From positions 2,108,001-2,172,000 of the forward strand of contig OY762962.1 in NCBI GenBank assembly GCA_963667195.1: 64,000 bases of DNA. The letters are read 5' to 3'. Under the pieces are notes generated by a model, which worked only from the letters and a program-made list of their open reading frames with translations, had not been told where the DNA came from and searched no databases. The position numbers were made by a program, and so were the translations under genes. Shown in pieces: positions 36,920 through 45,933 of the stretch; within the stretch, counting starts at the first letter, position 1, and the number at the start of each line of letters is the position of its first letter. The stretch is from UBA7703 sp963667195. GTDB taxonomy: Bacteria; Bacillota; Clostridia; Christensenellales; CAG-138.

Positions 36920-38200
36920 ATGGAACAATTAGCGATTTATGGTGGTCCAAAGGCAAAGACGACACAGAACTATCCAATGTACCCCGGCGGGCTTGAAATC
37001 GGAGAAGAAGAGAAAAAGCAGGTTTTGGAGGTTCTGGAGAACAAATACCTGTTTCGCTACTATGGACCCGAGGGCTGCGAGTCCAAGGTAAAGGCGTTTG
37101 AAACCGCATTTGCGGCAAAACTCGGCGCTGCATACGGCCTTGCGACCAGCTCTTGCACCGGCGCGCTGATTTCCGCGCTGGTCGCCTGCGGCGTTGGTCC
37201 GGGTGACGAAGTTATCGTGACCGGATATACGTTTTTTGCTTCTTGCGCGGCAATCGTCGCGGCAAAGGCAATTCCGGTCATTGCGGAAGTGGACGAAACC
37301 CTGACAATCGATCCGCGTGACATCGAAAAAAAGATCACGCCCGCGACAAAGGGCATTGTGGCGGTCCATATGCGCGGAGTGCCGTGCAATATGGACGCTA
37401 TTATGGAGATCTCCGCAAGACACAACCTCATCGTTGTGGAGGATTGCGCGCAGGCGGTTGGAGGTATGTACCACGGCAAATACCTAGGCACGATCGGTCA
37501 TGCGGGCTGCTTCTCATTTCAATACCACAAGACGATCACAGCTGGCGAAGGTGGAATGATCTTAACAAATGATGCTCGAATCTATGACCGATGCATGAGC
37601 TATCATGACACTGCCGCATGCTGGCGTCCGGATCGATATGCCGAGCAGAGGTTTGAAGGCGAGCTGTTCTGCGGCTCCAATTTCCGCATGAGCGAACTCA
37701 CCGGAGCCGTTATGCTCGCACAGCTCGGACGCCTGGATGGATTGGTGAAGCGCATGCGCGCGAATCAGAAGCGCATCATCGAAGGCATCCAGGGTGTCAA
37801 GGGAATCAAGGTTCGTCCTGTAAACGATCCGGAAGGGGATTCTGCCATCTGCCTGATGTTTTATCTTGACGAGCGCGAGAAGGTTGAGCCATTTGTCAAT
37901 GCTCTGAAAGCGGAAGGCGTCGCGGCTGCCGGCGTATTCAATGCAGGCATACCGGATTGGCACATCTACGCGCACTGGAAGCACATCATCGAGAAAAAGA
38001 CGCCGACGGCCGCCAGCTGTCCGTGGGATTGCCCGTATCATCAAGAAGCGGAGCCTGTGCGGTATGATCCCATGATGAATCCGAATACGCTATCGTATCT
38101 TGGCCGTGTGGTACACATGGATATTCCGCCGCAGATGAGCGACGAAGATTGCGACATGATCGCGCGCGCAATCCGCAAAGTTGCGGCAGTGCTAGCCTAG
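36920..38200 (+). CDS. DegT/DnrJ/EryC1/StrS-family PLP aminotransferase
   Basis: 426 residues, fold-type I PLP enzyme acting on keto sugars or keto cyclitols. Motifs: TSSCTGALISAL (phosphate cup), VVEDCAQAVGG (PLP-ring Asp) and FQYHKTITAGEGGM with the likely Schiff-base Lys204. Strong TTGGAGG ribosome site. In sugar-catabolic surroundings it may deaminate amino sugars or aminate 3-keto sugars made by the Gfo/Idh dehydrogenases (inference). It is followed by an isomerase gene. Confidence 0.88.
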   Translation: MEQLAIYGGPKAKTTQNYPMYPGGLEIGEEEKKQVLEVLENKYLFRYYGPEGCESKVKAFETAFAAKLGAAYGLATSSCTGALISALVACGVGPGDEVIVTGYTFFASCAAIVAAKAIPVIAEVDETLTIDPRDIEKKITPATKGIVAVHMRGVPCNMDAIMEISARHNLIVVEDCAQAVGGMYHGKYLGTIGHAGCFSFQYHKTITAGEGGMILTNDARIYDRCMSYHDTAACWRPDRYAEQRFEGELFCGSNFRMSELTGAVMLAQLGRLDGLVKRMRANQKRIIEGIQGVKGIKVRPVNDPEGDSAICLMFYLDEREKVEPFVNALKAEGVAAAGVFNAGIPDWHIYAHWKHIIEKKTPTAASCPWDCPYHQEAEPVRYDPMMNPNTLSYLGRVVHMDIPPQMSDEDCDMIARAIRKVAAVLA

Positions 38201-38282
38201 ACAAGAAGGCCAATGGGGCGTGCGAGGACAATATCGCGCGCTCCATCGGCCAGATGCACAGCAAGGGAGGAAAGGCGCACAA

Positions 38283-39053
38283 ATGAAATATTCGCTTTGT
38301 ATCGAACCGGTTTTTGATGGTATTTCGTTTTACGATCGAATCGAGAAGGCAAAGGAACTTGGTTTACATGCAATAGAATTCTGGGATCCATCCATATATG
38401 ACACGAAAAAGATAGGTGATATTGCGGCGCGCGCTGGCATCCCGGTTGCCTGCTGCTGTCTCAATCAGCCGTGGGATTTTCGCTTGAATCTCCCGTTCGA
38501 AACCGTGCGTAAAAACTTCGAACGTTCGATCGAGTTTGGAAAAGACATTGGCTGCAATACGTTTATTGGCCTTGCGGGGGATGTGTCGGGCAGCGGAATT
38601 GCGCAGAAAGCGCTGTTGATTGAGAGCTTGAAACGATTAGCAGAGATCTGCGAACGTGAAGGAGTGATGATCGTGCTCGAGGCGCTCAATTCTCTCATCG
38701 ATCATAAGGGGTATTACCTCGATTCGTCGCGTATAGGATTCGAGATTGTCAAGGCGGTCAACAGCCCGAGGATTAAACTGCTCTTTGACTGCTATCATAT
38801 GCAGCTGATGGAGGGGAATCTAGTCAACAATATCTCTGAAAATATCGAATGGATCGGACATTTCCATAGCGCGGGCGTACCTGGCAGGCATGAACTGCAA
38901 CAGGGCGAAACGAACTATCCGCGCATCATCCGCGCGGTGGAGGACGCGGGGTATTCTGGCTATTTTGGGCTGGAATACTGGCCGAGCTACGATGCGGAAT
39001 CATCGATCCGGGATACCATGCGGTATCTAGCGAATCAGGAACACAGTTTTTAG
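38283..39053 (+). CDS. TIM-barrel sugar isomerase, hydroxypyruvate-isomerase-like
   Basis: 256 residues of the AP-endonuclease-2/xylose-isomerase-like superfamily. Metal ligands appear as VLEALN (Glu), LFDCYHMQL (Asp/His), GHFHSAGVPGRHEL and FGLEYWPS (Glu). Clearly paralogous to the protein at 52344 (shared FHxAGxPGR and GY.G..GLE). ATG 38283 with GGGAGG at 38263-38268. The substrate is unknown; ketose or keto-glycoside rearrangement is plausible. Confidence 0.82.
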   Translation: MKYSLCIEPVFDGISFYDRIEKAKELGLHAIEFWDPSIYDTKKIGDIAARAGIPVACCCLNQPWDFRLNLPFETVRKNFERSIEFGKDIGCNTFIGLAGDVSGSGIAQKALLIESLKRLAEICEREGVMIVLEALNSLIDHKGYYLDSSRIGFEIVKAVNSPRIKLLFDCYHMQLMEGNLVNNISENIEWIGHFHSAGVPGRHELQQGETNYPRIIRAVEDAGYSGYFGLEYWPSYDAESSIRDTMRYLANQEHSF

Positions 39054-39075
39054 CTTGAAGTATAAGGGAGCGTCT

Positions 39076-39237
39076 GTGAATTCTACTATCAAATTTATTG
39101 AAGTAAGACAGTTTTCGTCACGGATCAGACGTACAGAGAATGATGTCGGACAGCAGACGGATCGTTTTAAATTCTTCGCGCCTAGAACGACGAGGGAAGA
39201 GACTGAAAGGTGTATTGGAGGGCAATTTCATTCATGA
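39076..39237 (+). CDS. possible 53-aa small protein
   Basis: GTG start with AAGGGAG at 39064-39070; basic product starting VNSTIKFIEVRQFSS. It runs 6 bp into the convergent CoA-transferase gene. No family recognised; a faint resemblance to the start of ribosomal protein L30 is not convincing. It could be a chance ORF. The rest of 39054-39231 holds nothing else. Confidence 0.25.
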   Translation: MNSTIKFIEVRQFSSRIRRTENDVGQQTDRFKFFAPRTTREETERCIGGQFHS

Positions 39238-39867
39238 TAGCTTTACACAAAACTCCGCTTCTGTAGCCGCGCGAACTTGTTCCAGCTTATATCCGTCTGA
39301 AAGTTCCGTTAAAAACAATTGTCCATCCCTGCATTCCATTACACACATTTCGGTAATGATCTTCGTCACGCAACTGACTGCCGTCAGTGGCAGGGTGCAG
39401 CGTTTTCGAATCTTTGGAGTACCCTTGTTGGTGTGCTCCATCACAACAATAACCTTCTTTGCGCCGACTAAGAGATCCATCGCCCCGCCCATGCCAGGAA
39501 CAAGCTTACCCGGGATGATCCAGCTCGCGATGCTACCGCACTCGTCAACCTCCAGCGCGCCGAGGATCGTCGTATTCAGATGCCCGCCGCGGATCATACC
39601 AAAAGACACTGCGCTGTCAAAAAAAGAGCCGCCCGGCAAAATCGTCGCGGCTTGACCGCCTGCGTTGGTGATGGATCCGTCTTCGGTTTCAGGGACGGGT
39701 TTGGGCCCTAAACCTAAAAATCCGTTCTCGCTCTGCAACTGTATCCCTAGATCATCCGGCAGGTATTCCGCAACAAGCGTCGGGAGCCCGATGCCGAGAT
39801 TGACGATATCGCCGCGCTTGACCTCCTGCGCCGCTCGGCGCGCGATTTGATGTTTGATATCAGTCAT
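39232..39867 (-). CDS. 3-oxoacid CoA-transferase subunit B
   Basis: 211 residues of the SCOT/AtoA-type beta subunit, with VNLGIGLPTLVAEYL and the catalytic Glu47 in LQSENGFLGLG; ITNAGGQAATILPGG and GMGGAMDLLVGAKKVIVVMEH are further family marks. Transfers CoA to a 3-keto acid such as acetoacetate. The start overlaps the end of subunit A by 8 bp. Last gene of the minus-strand operon. Confidence 0.93.
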   Translation of the reverse strand: MTDIKHQIARRAAQEVKRGDIVNLGIGLPTLVAEYLPDDLGIQLQSENGFLGLGPKPVPETEDGSITNAGGQAATILPGGSFFDSAVSFGMIRGGHLNTTILGALEVDECGSIASWIIPGKLVPGMGGAMDLLVGAKKVIVVMEHTNKGTPKIRKRCTLPLTAVSCVTKIITEMCVMECRDGQLFLTELSDGYKLEQVRAATEAEFCVKLS

Positions 39868-40516
39868 GGCTTGTATCTCCAGCAACAATATAATCGACAA
39901 ACAAACCCGGTGTATGTACAATTTCCGGGTCTAGTGTCTCACACATTCGCTCTACCTGTGCAATCACCAAATCAGCAGCAGGCGCCATGATCGGGTTGAA
40001 GTTACGGGAGCTACCGCGGTAGACCACGTTCCCGAAACTGTCCGCCATATGTCCGGCGATCAATGCGACGTCTGCATGTAAGGGTTTCTCAAGGAGGTAT
40101 AGTTTCTCGTCGATCGCGAGCTTGATCTTCCCATGCTCAACCTGTGTTCCAATTCCGACTGGTGTTAAAACGCCGCCGAGCCCAAACCCGCCCGCGCGGA
40201 TTCGCTCCGCCAGCGTGCCCTGCGGAACCAGCTCGATCTCGACTTCTCCTGCGTTCATCTTCTGCCCGGCGACCGGATTGGTGCCGATGTGGGAGACGAT
40301 CAGCCGCTTCACACGCCCGGCGGAAACAAGCGTCCCTACACCGCGGTCGGGCATGCCGGCATCGTTACAGATGATCGTGAGGTCTTGCGCATCTCCCGCC
40401 AAGATGGCGTCGATGATCAGATTCGGGCTGCCGCTGCAAAGAAAACCGCCGATCATGACGCTCATGCCGCTCTTCACGCTGGAGGCGGCTTCGTTGACCG
40501 AAATTCGCTTGTTCAT
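39860..40516 (-). CDS. 3-oxoacid CoA-transferase subunit A
   Basis: 218 residues of the AtoD/ScoA-type alpha subunit: MIGGFLCSGSPNLIIDAI near the N-terminus, then ELVPQGTLAERIRAGGFGLGGVLTPVGIGT, the classic CoA-transferase family I signature region. The start ATG overlaps the thiolase stop (ATGA). Forms a heteromer with subunit B. Confidence 0.93.
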   Translation of the reverse strand: MNKRISVNEAASSVKSGMSVMIGGFLCSGSPNLIIDAILAGDAQDLTIICNDAGMPDRGVGTLVSAGRVKRLIVSHIGTNPVAGQKMNAGEVEIELVPQGTLAERIRAGGFGLGGVLTPVGIGTQVEHGKIKLAIDEKLYLLEKPLHADVALIAGHMADSFGNVVYRGSSRNFNPIMAPAADLVIAQVERMCETLDPEIVHTPGLFVDYIVAGDTSHD

Positions 40517-41679
40517 ACGCGTTCCACCAATGCGGCTAGACCCATACCTCCGCCGATGCAGAGCGTCGCAAGCCCTTTGTATGCGTTTTGTTCTCGCATG
40601 GAATAAAGCAGCGTCGTGAGAATGCGGGTGCCGGAGCAACCGACTGGGTGTCCGAGAGCGATCGCTCCACCCTTTACGTTTGTTTTTTCGGGCGGTAGGT
40701 TTAGCTCCCGCATGACCGCAATGGACTGAACGGCAAACGCTTCGTTGACTTCGATGAGATCCAGGTTGTCTATCGCCCATCCGCACTTTTCAAGCGCGCT
40801 TCTTGTGGCGGGTACCGGACCAAGACCCATGTAGTTTGGGTCGATGCCGGCTTTCGAAACGCAGACGAGACGAGCCAGCGGCGTTAAGGATAGTTTATGA
40901 AGTGCTTCCGTAGAACACAGTATGATTGCGGCCGCACCGTCGTTGATTCCGGATGCGTTTCCCGCGGTTACGCTGCCCTCGGGTAAAAAGGCCGGCTTTA
41001 GTTTGCTTAATGCTTCCAACGTCGTATTCTGGCGCGGATACTCGTCTTTTTCGAACCAAAGTTCCTCTTTGCCTTGTTTGACGCGTATCGGAACAATCTC
41101 CGCGGAGAAATCCGCAAGTGATGCGCGCCGTTGGGATTCGACCGCGTAGGCATCCTGCTCTGCGCGGGAGATGTTGTACCGCTTTGCAATGTTCTCTGCG
41201 GTAACGCCCATGTGTACGTCCGTGATGCCACATTGCAGTGCGTCCAACTGGATGGAATCCAACGCGGATGAATGCCCGAGTGGGTGACCCCAGCGTTGGT
41301 CGGGCAGAATGAACGGAGCTGCGGACATGAGCTCCATACCGCCCGTAACGACGATTTCGGCATCCCCGAGACGAATGCTCTGCGCGCCGTCTGCAATTGC
41401 CTTGAGGCCGGAACCACAGACCATATTCACTGTCCACGCGCAAGTTTCCACAGGAATTCCCGCGAATATCGAGGCGAGCCGGGCAGGATTTTGTCGGTGC
41501 CCCGCCGTAAGCACACACCCCATGATCACTTCATCGACCCGGGTGGGCGGAATTTTAGAGCGCTCCAACGTCTCGCGAATCACAGTGCCGCCGAGCTCAT
41601 CCAAAGGTGCATTTCGCAGGCTTCCTCCAAATTTGCCGATTGCGGTTCTTGCTGCGCCTACAATCCATACGTCGCACAT
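40513..41679 (-). CDS. acetyl-CoA C-acetyltransferase (thiolase)
   Basis: 388 residues with all thiolase catalytic elements: Cys88 in NMVCGSGLKA, the NEAFAVQ motif, GHPVGCSG (His) and CIGGGMGLA (second Cys). Splits acetoacetyl-CoA (or a longer 3-ketoacyl-CoA) to acetyl-CoA. Fused by overlap to the CoA-transferase genes, so the pair forms a ketone-body-utilising unit. Confidence 0.95.
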   Translation of the reverse strand: MCDVWIVGAARTAIGKFGGSLRNAPLDELGGTVIRETLERSKIPPTRVDEVIMGCVLTAGHRQNPARLASIFAGIPVETCAWTVNMVCGSGLKAIADGAQSIRLGDAEIVVTGGMELMSAAPFILPDQRWGHPLGHSSALDSIQLDALQCGITDVHMGVTAENIAKRYNISRAEQDAYAVESQRRASLADFSAEIVPIRVKQGKEELWFEKDEYPRQNTTLEALSKLKPAFLPEGSVTAGNASGINDGAAAIILCSTEALHKLSLTPLARLVCVSKAGIDPNYMGLGPVPATRSALEKCGWAIDNLDLIEVNEAFAVQSIAVMRELNLPPEKTNVKGGAIALGHPVGCSGTRILTTLLYSMREQNAYKGLATLCIGGGMGLAALVERV

Positions 41680-41700
41680 TGTTTTTCCCCCTTGATTGGA

Positions 41701-42465
41701 TCAGTCGTTCAGTATAGCAACGGCGCGCACCGGCGCCGCGGAGGCGCCGCGCAGTTTCAACGGAAACAGGAATACCTGAAAGCCAAACGGCGGCAGAGCC
41801 GCAAGATTGGTCAACTGTTCGACGTGGAAGTATTCTTTCTTGGAACCGAGCAGATGCGCGTTCCAGAATAATTCGCGGTCGTTATTTTTCTTTGCAAGGC
41901 GAATTTGCTCTGCCAGCGGCATATCCCAACCCCACTGGTCGGTTCCCATCACACGAACACCCTGATCGATCAGCCATTCGGTCGCTTCCAGAGAAACGCC
42001 GGGTCCCGCGTTGGGATATGCCTTCGTCCCCATCAATCGGTCGCGATCGGTGCGGATGAGGACGATGGTGTTGGGTTTAATCTCGGCGCCCGTTTTACGC
42101 AATTGTCGCTGAATGTCGTCAATGGTAACAGGGTCATTGTCCGCTTTGGCGCTCATGTCGATGACGATGCCGTCTCCATGACAAAGTTCAAGCGGGATCT
42201 GTTCCGCGGTCTTCGCGGGTTTTCCCTCGCAGAGATCGGCGTAGTGATATGGCGCATCGATATGCGTTGTGGCGTGGGTACCGATCTTTACAAAATCCGC
42301 AGTCCATCCGCGAAAGCCTGTAGGGAAAAGACGGAAAGGCAAGCCCATCATGCGGATTTGGAATCGTCCGAATGTGCGCGTCACAGGCGTAAGCTTCACT
42401 TTCATGACCATCGGATCATGTTTGTTATACTGAATCATCTTCGTGAGATCAACGATTTTTGTCAT
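41701..42465 (-). CDS. cyclase family (kynurenine-formamidase-like) metal-dependent hydrolase
   Basis: 254 residues of the PF04199 family. Metal motif HATTHIDAPYH (His64, His68, Asp70, His74) and the family GTDQWGWD segment near the C-terminal third. Members open cyclic amides or lactones or hydrolyse formamides. Between FAH-family hydrolase and thiolase, it may open a cyclic or lactone intermediate (inference). GGGAGG ribosome site. Confidence 0.88.
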   Translation of the reverse strand: MTKIVDLTKMIQYNKHDPMVMKVKLTPVTRTFGRFQIRMMGLPFRLFPTGFRGWTADFVKIGTHATTHIDAPYHYADLCEGKPAKTAEQIPLELCHGDGIVIDMSAKADNDPVTIDDIQRQLRKTGAEIKPNTIVLIRTDRDRLMGTKAYPNAGPGVSLEATEWLIDQGVRVMGTDQWGWDMPLAEQIRLAKKNNDRELFWNAHLLGSKKEYFHVEQLTNLAALPPFGFQVFLFPLKLRGASAAPVRAVAILND

Positions 42466-42478
42466 ACTATCCTCCCAA

Positions 42479-43480
42479 TTATCGTTTGGCGATTCTGGTC
42501 GTCAGCAAACCCAGATTGCCGAGCTCCATGCGGATTTCACTGCCGAACTGGACATGATGGTTGCTTTCGATCCCGCTACAACCTGGAATCGTGCCGGAGC
42601 CCATAAATTCGCCGGGAAAGATATGCTCACCCTCCGCCGCATATGCGACCGCCTCCTCAAGACTGTACCGCGCGCCGGTTAACTTACCTTTGCCAGACGG
42701 CGTTTCGTCGATCCAAACACCCGCTTCGAGGACATCGAAAACAGGCCATATCTCGTCCGGCGTCGCGACGACAGGGCCCATCACGCTGGCAAAGTTTTTC
42801 GATTTCGAAGGCCCGAATCCGCTGTCCATTTCCGGCAACTGCACATCGCGGGCGCTGCAATCGTTGAAGAGAACGAACCCGCCTATGGCGTCTTTTGCCT
42901 GTGCGGGAGTGCAGTTGTAGAGCGGTTTTGTGATCAGAACACCCAGTTCCAGCTCATAATCGATATAATTACTATAGGGCGGCCAGACGATCTCGCTGCC
43001 GGACGGAACGAACGCAAGATGATTGCCGGTGTAGAAGATCGGCTTTTGATACCAGAGCTTTTTTGGAAGGAGCCGAGGGAACGGTTTGCGAAAGATGGTT
43101 TCATATGCCCTGATGATACCCTGGGACTTTGGCATAAATTCCCGCACGAAACCTTTCGCGGAGTGGATGACATGCTGTTCGTACAGCATGAAGTCGCGAT
43201 AAGATTTAGGTTCAAACGGCATCAACCCTGTTTGGTAGTCTTCCATTCGGACGGAGACGTCGTTTGCAAACTGAAGAAGATACTCCGTTTCGTCAACGGC
43301 TGTCCGCCAATCGAACAGGAGTAAGACGATATCTGAGAGCTGTTGCTCAGACAGTTTGGATTTCCCTGCGTGTGTGCGGTCATATGCCAGCAGGGGCAGA
43401 AGCGGGGTTGCTTGATCGCCTCGTTTTGCCGCAATACAAGGTTGTCCGGTCTTCCTATTTCTCCAAAGTTCGTATAACAT
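42479..43480 (-). CDS. fumarylacetoacetate-hydrolase-family protein
   Basis: 333 residues. N-terminal ~100 residues are variable; the C-terminal FAH domain has YIDYELELGVLI (metal Glu pair), FNDCSARDVQ and GPSKSKNFASVMGPVV. The family hydrolyses C-C bonds of acylpyruvates or acts on 2-keto-3-deoxy sugar acids. With the CoA-transferase and thiolase downstream, release of a 3-keto acid such as acetoacetate is a coherent reading (inference). The 13-bp gap to the cyclase indicates one operon. Confidence 0.9.
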   Translation of the reverse strand: MLYELWRNRKTGQPCIAAKRGDQATPLLPLLAYDRTHAGKSKLSEQQLSDIVLLLFDWRTAVDETEYLLQFANDVSVRMEDYQTGLMPFEPKSYRDFMLYEQHVIHSAKGFVREFMPKSQGIIRAYETIFRKPFPRLLPKKLWYQKPIFYTGNHLAFVPSGSEIVWPPYSNYIDYELELGVLITKPLYNCTPAQAKDAIGGFVLFNDCSARDVQLPEMDSGFGPSKSKNFASVMGPVVATPDEIWPVFDVLEAGVWIDETPSGKGKLTGARYSLEEAVAYAAEGEHIFPGEFMGSGTIPGCSGIESNHHVQFGSEIRMELGNLGLLTTRIAKR

Positions 43481-43581
43481 CTGATAACCTCCGTCACGTC
43501 AGATATTGGGTAAATTGTTGTGTTTCGTATCGATAGTGGATCAGCCGCATTGATATATTTGGAATGAAAAGTCGGTTAAGC

Positions 43582-44877
43582 CTATTCGATTGAGAGAGCT
43601 GCCGCCGCCGCGCCGACCAAGGTTGCATTTGCTGTGTGTACAAACCTGCAATGCCTATGAAACTCTTTGGGGATATCATGATACATCCGGTCCAGCAGCC
43701 GATCCCGTAACGGCTTGCATCTCTCGAAAACACTGCCCTCGATGCAGATAAGAGCGGGCGACTGCGGATCGACGCCAAGATCTGCTCTCTGCATAATTGC
43801 CGTAAGGCAAGCTGACAAGTAATAAGCTACCCGATCCAAGTAAGCGCTAAACAAGCGCTTCATAGCATTGCGATCCTCACTGGCATCGCCGCACAAGAGT
43901 CCAAAGGAATTGTCATCTTCAAAGGAATCCATGACGGAGACGATGTCCGGAACGGAGCTTTCATTCCAGTTGAGTATGCGTAAAGCAAGTGTTTCCGAAA
44001 AGCAATGTTGGGTAGCTGCGTCGCGAATATACGCTAAAAGCAGTTTTCCTAAATATGCGCCGGAAACCAGTTTTTCGAATAATTGCGTCCCGGGCGCCTC
44101 TGTTTTCGAGTCAAACTCGCGATCGATACGAGTCCTCTTAAAACCCGAGTAACCGCCTGCTTCGATATTCACAACGCTTTGGCCGGGATTATGAACGAGC
44201 GCGGTTTCCTTCCGAATAGAAGCGTTCTCCTCGAAATAACAGCAATTCATCCCCGTTCCAAGTATCATCCCGATAAACCCGTCGGAAGAGTGACTTCCGT
44301 ATTTCGCGATTCCACCGAGCATTGCCGCGGCGGTATCGTTCAGCACACAGACCTTTTGAGCAATCTTGTAGTTACGGCGTTCAAACGCCTCGCGGAGCGC
44401 TTCTCCTAGGATCACACCCTCCGCGCCGCGCACGCGCACTTCCTTATCGAAGAGAAGGATTTTGCCGTCTAGATTTGGCAGGATTTCACAGGGGAAAGAA
44501 AAGCAGATACCAATATTGCAATTGATGGCAACGAAAGGGAAGAGCAGCTCCGCTACTTTATCAAATAACTCATGCGCCGAAAGCTCTTCTTTCGTACCTG
44601 GCATTGCGTGGACAAAATATTCCACGCACGCTTCCCCGGATGAATCGAAATCCACTCGCGCGATTCTCAGATTTGTTCCGCCCATATCGATTGCAAAGGC
44701 TTGCCTATCACGCAACACCGGTGCGGAAGCGGTGAGAAAGTTTGGTATCATCAAGAGCGAACTTTTTTCTCCAATGAGACCTTTCTTCATCTCAAGTTCA
44801 AATGCATCCACGATTGTGCGAAACGTGACATGTTGCGTAACCAGCCCGATCTCTTCCAGATATGTTTTCATTTCCAT
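43582..44877 (-). CDS. hexokinase (eukaryotic-type hexokinase family)
   Basis: 431 residues with the two actin-like hexokinase lobes: FAIDMGGTNLRIARVDF (phosphate 1), ICFSFPCEILP, VLNDTAAAMLGG (catalytic Asp) and ILGTGMNCCYFEE (phosphate 2), plus CIEGSVFERC near the end. It belongs to the hexokinase_1/2 family rather than the ROK or glucokinase families usual in bacteria. ATG 44877 with GGGGAGG upstream. Phosphorylates free hexose from deglycosylation. Confidence 0.88.
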   Translation of the reverse strand: MEMKTYLEEIGLVTQHVTFRTIVDAFELEMKKGLIGEKSSLLMIPNFLTASAPVLRDRQAFAIDMGGTNLRIARVDFDSSGEACVEYFVHAMPGTKEELSAHELFDKVAELLFPFVAINCNIGICFSFPCEILPNLDGKILLFDKEVRVRGAEGVILGEALREAFERRNYKIAQKVCVLNDTAAAMLGGIAKYGSHSSDGFIGMILGTGMNCCYFEENASIRKETALVHNPGQSVVNIEAGGYSGFKRTRIDREFDSKTEAPGTQLFEKLVSGAYLGKLLLAYIRDAATQHCFSETLALRILNWNESSVPDIVSVMDSFEDDNSFGLLCGDASEDRNAMKRLFSAYLDRVAYYLSACLTAIMQRADLGVDPQSPALICIEGSVFERCKPLRDRLLDRMYHDIPKEFHRHCRFVHTANATLVGAAAAALSIE

Positions 44878-44958
44878 ATTGAATCCTCCCCAAAGTGTAA
44901 TCGTATCAGGCACGCTACACTCGTCATAACAAGCTTTACGATTTCCATATCGCTTATC

Positions 44959-45879
44959 TTAAACAACGTACTGTTCTAAATATCGTTTCGATAGCCGCAG
45001 GGAATCGATAATGCGTTCCGCGCTGTATTCAAACGCCCGATCCTCCACTTCGATGCAGACTGGACCGTGATATCCGATATCGGTCAGCGCGGAGATAAAC
45101 CGCCCCCAATCAACGTCGCCTAGCCCCGGCAACTTTGGCGCCATATAGGCAAGCGGATACGCCATCGTTCCGACCTGAGCCAGTTTTTCCCGATCGATCT
45201 TTACATCTTTACAGTGCACATGCCAAATGCGTTCGCGGAACTCATACAGCGGTTGGATATAATCCATCATCTGCCAAATAAAATGGCTTGGATCGTAATT
45301 GATACCCAGATTGGTGTCGGGCAGGAGGTGAAAAATCTTTCGCCAGTTGTCCGGTGACGTCATGATGTTTTGGCCGCCCGGCCACTGCCCCGCGTCGAAT
45401 AGCATCGGGCAGTTTTCTATCGCGATTCTTACCCCGTGTTCACGTGCGAACTGCAGAATTGGAGACCAGATGGCCGGCAATTGGTAAAGGTTCTCTTCAA
45501 TTGTCTTTTCCTGCATGCGTCCAAGAAATGTTGTTACGAGCCCAACGCCCAATCGCCCGCTTGCGAGAATGACTTGCTTGAGATGAGCGATATTCTCGTT
45601 TCGTTGTGTCAGATCGGAATCCATCATATTTGGATAGTATGCTAGAGACGAGATGCTTACTTTGTTCGTTGCTGCGCAGTCGACGACATCGTGACAATAA
45701 CTTTCATCGTTTACTACACGGTTGACGTCAAGATGGCAAACGCCCGCATATCGCCGATTTGCTTCTTTTGCGGGCCAGCACGCTAACTCAACAGTTCGCA
45801 ACCCGAGCTGCGAGGCGGATTTCATCATTTCCTCGTATCCCATATCTCCTAAAATGACGCTGCAAAATCCCAACTTCAT
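44959..45879 (-). CDS. TIM-barrel sugar phosphate isomerase/epimerase
   Basis: 306 residues, xylose-isomerase-like barrel. Metal ligands: IAIENCPM (Glu), NYDPSHFIWQ (Asp/His), WHVHCKDVKI (His) and VCIEVEDRAF (Glu). Resembles IolE/3-keto-sugar-processing proteins found next to Gfo/Idh dehydrogenases. ATG 45879 with GAGGTG upstream. Second gene of the minus-strand operon; it likely acts on the product of the dehydrogenase at 45934. Confidence 0.85.
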   Translation of the reverse strand: MKLGFCSVILGDMGYEEMMKSASQLGLRTVELACWPAKEANRRYAGVCHLDVNRVVNDESYCHDVVDCAATNKVSISSLAYYPNMMDSDLTQRNENIAHLKQVILASGRLGVGLVTTFLGRMQEKTIEENLYQLPAIWSPILQFAREHGVRIAIENCPMLFDAGQWPGGQNIMTSPDNWRKIFHLLPDTNLGINYDPSHFIWQMMDYIQPLYEFRERIWHVHCKDVKIDREKLAQVGTMAYPLAYMAPKLPGLGDVDWGRFISALTDIGYHGPVCIEVEDRAFEYSAERIIDSLRLSKRYLEQYVV

Positions 45880-45901
45880 ACACACACCTCGTAAAATCTT
45901 T

Positions 45902-45921
45902 TTTGATAGCGATTCAATACG
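45902..45921. promoter_or_regulatory. LacI-operator-like 20-mer, copy 1
   Basis: TTTGATAGCGATTCAATACG contains an imperfect palindrome TTGATAGCGATTCAA of the LacI/GalR type. A two-mismatch copy lies at 57993-58012. It sits between two genes of the minus operon. Confidence 0.3.
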
Positions 45922-45933
45922 CTTTGAGAACGG

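Noticed and set aside
39076..39237. Ribosomal protein L30-like gene fragment
   Set aside because: Only a short N-terminal stretch (TIKFIEVRQ) looks similar; the core and C-terminal residues do not match and the context is wrong.
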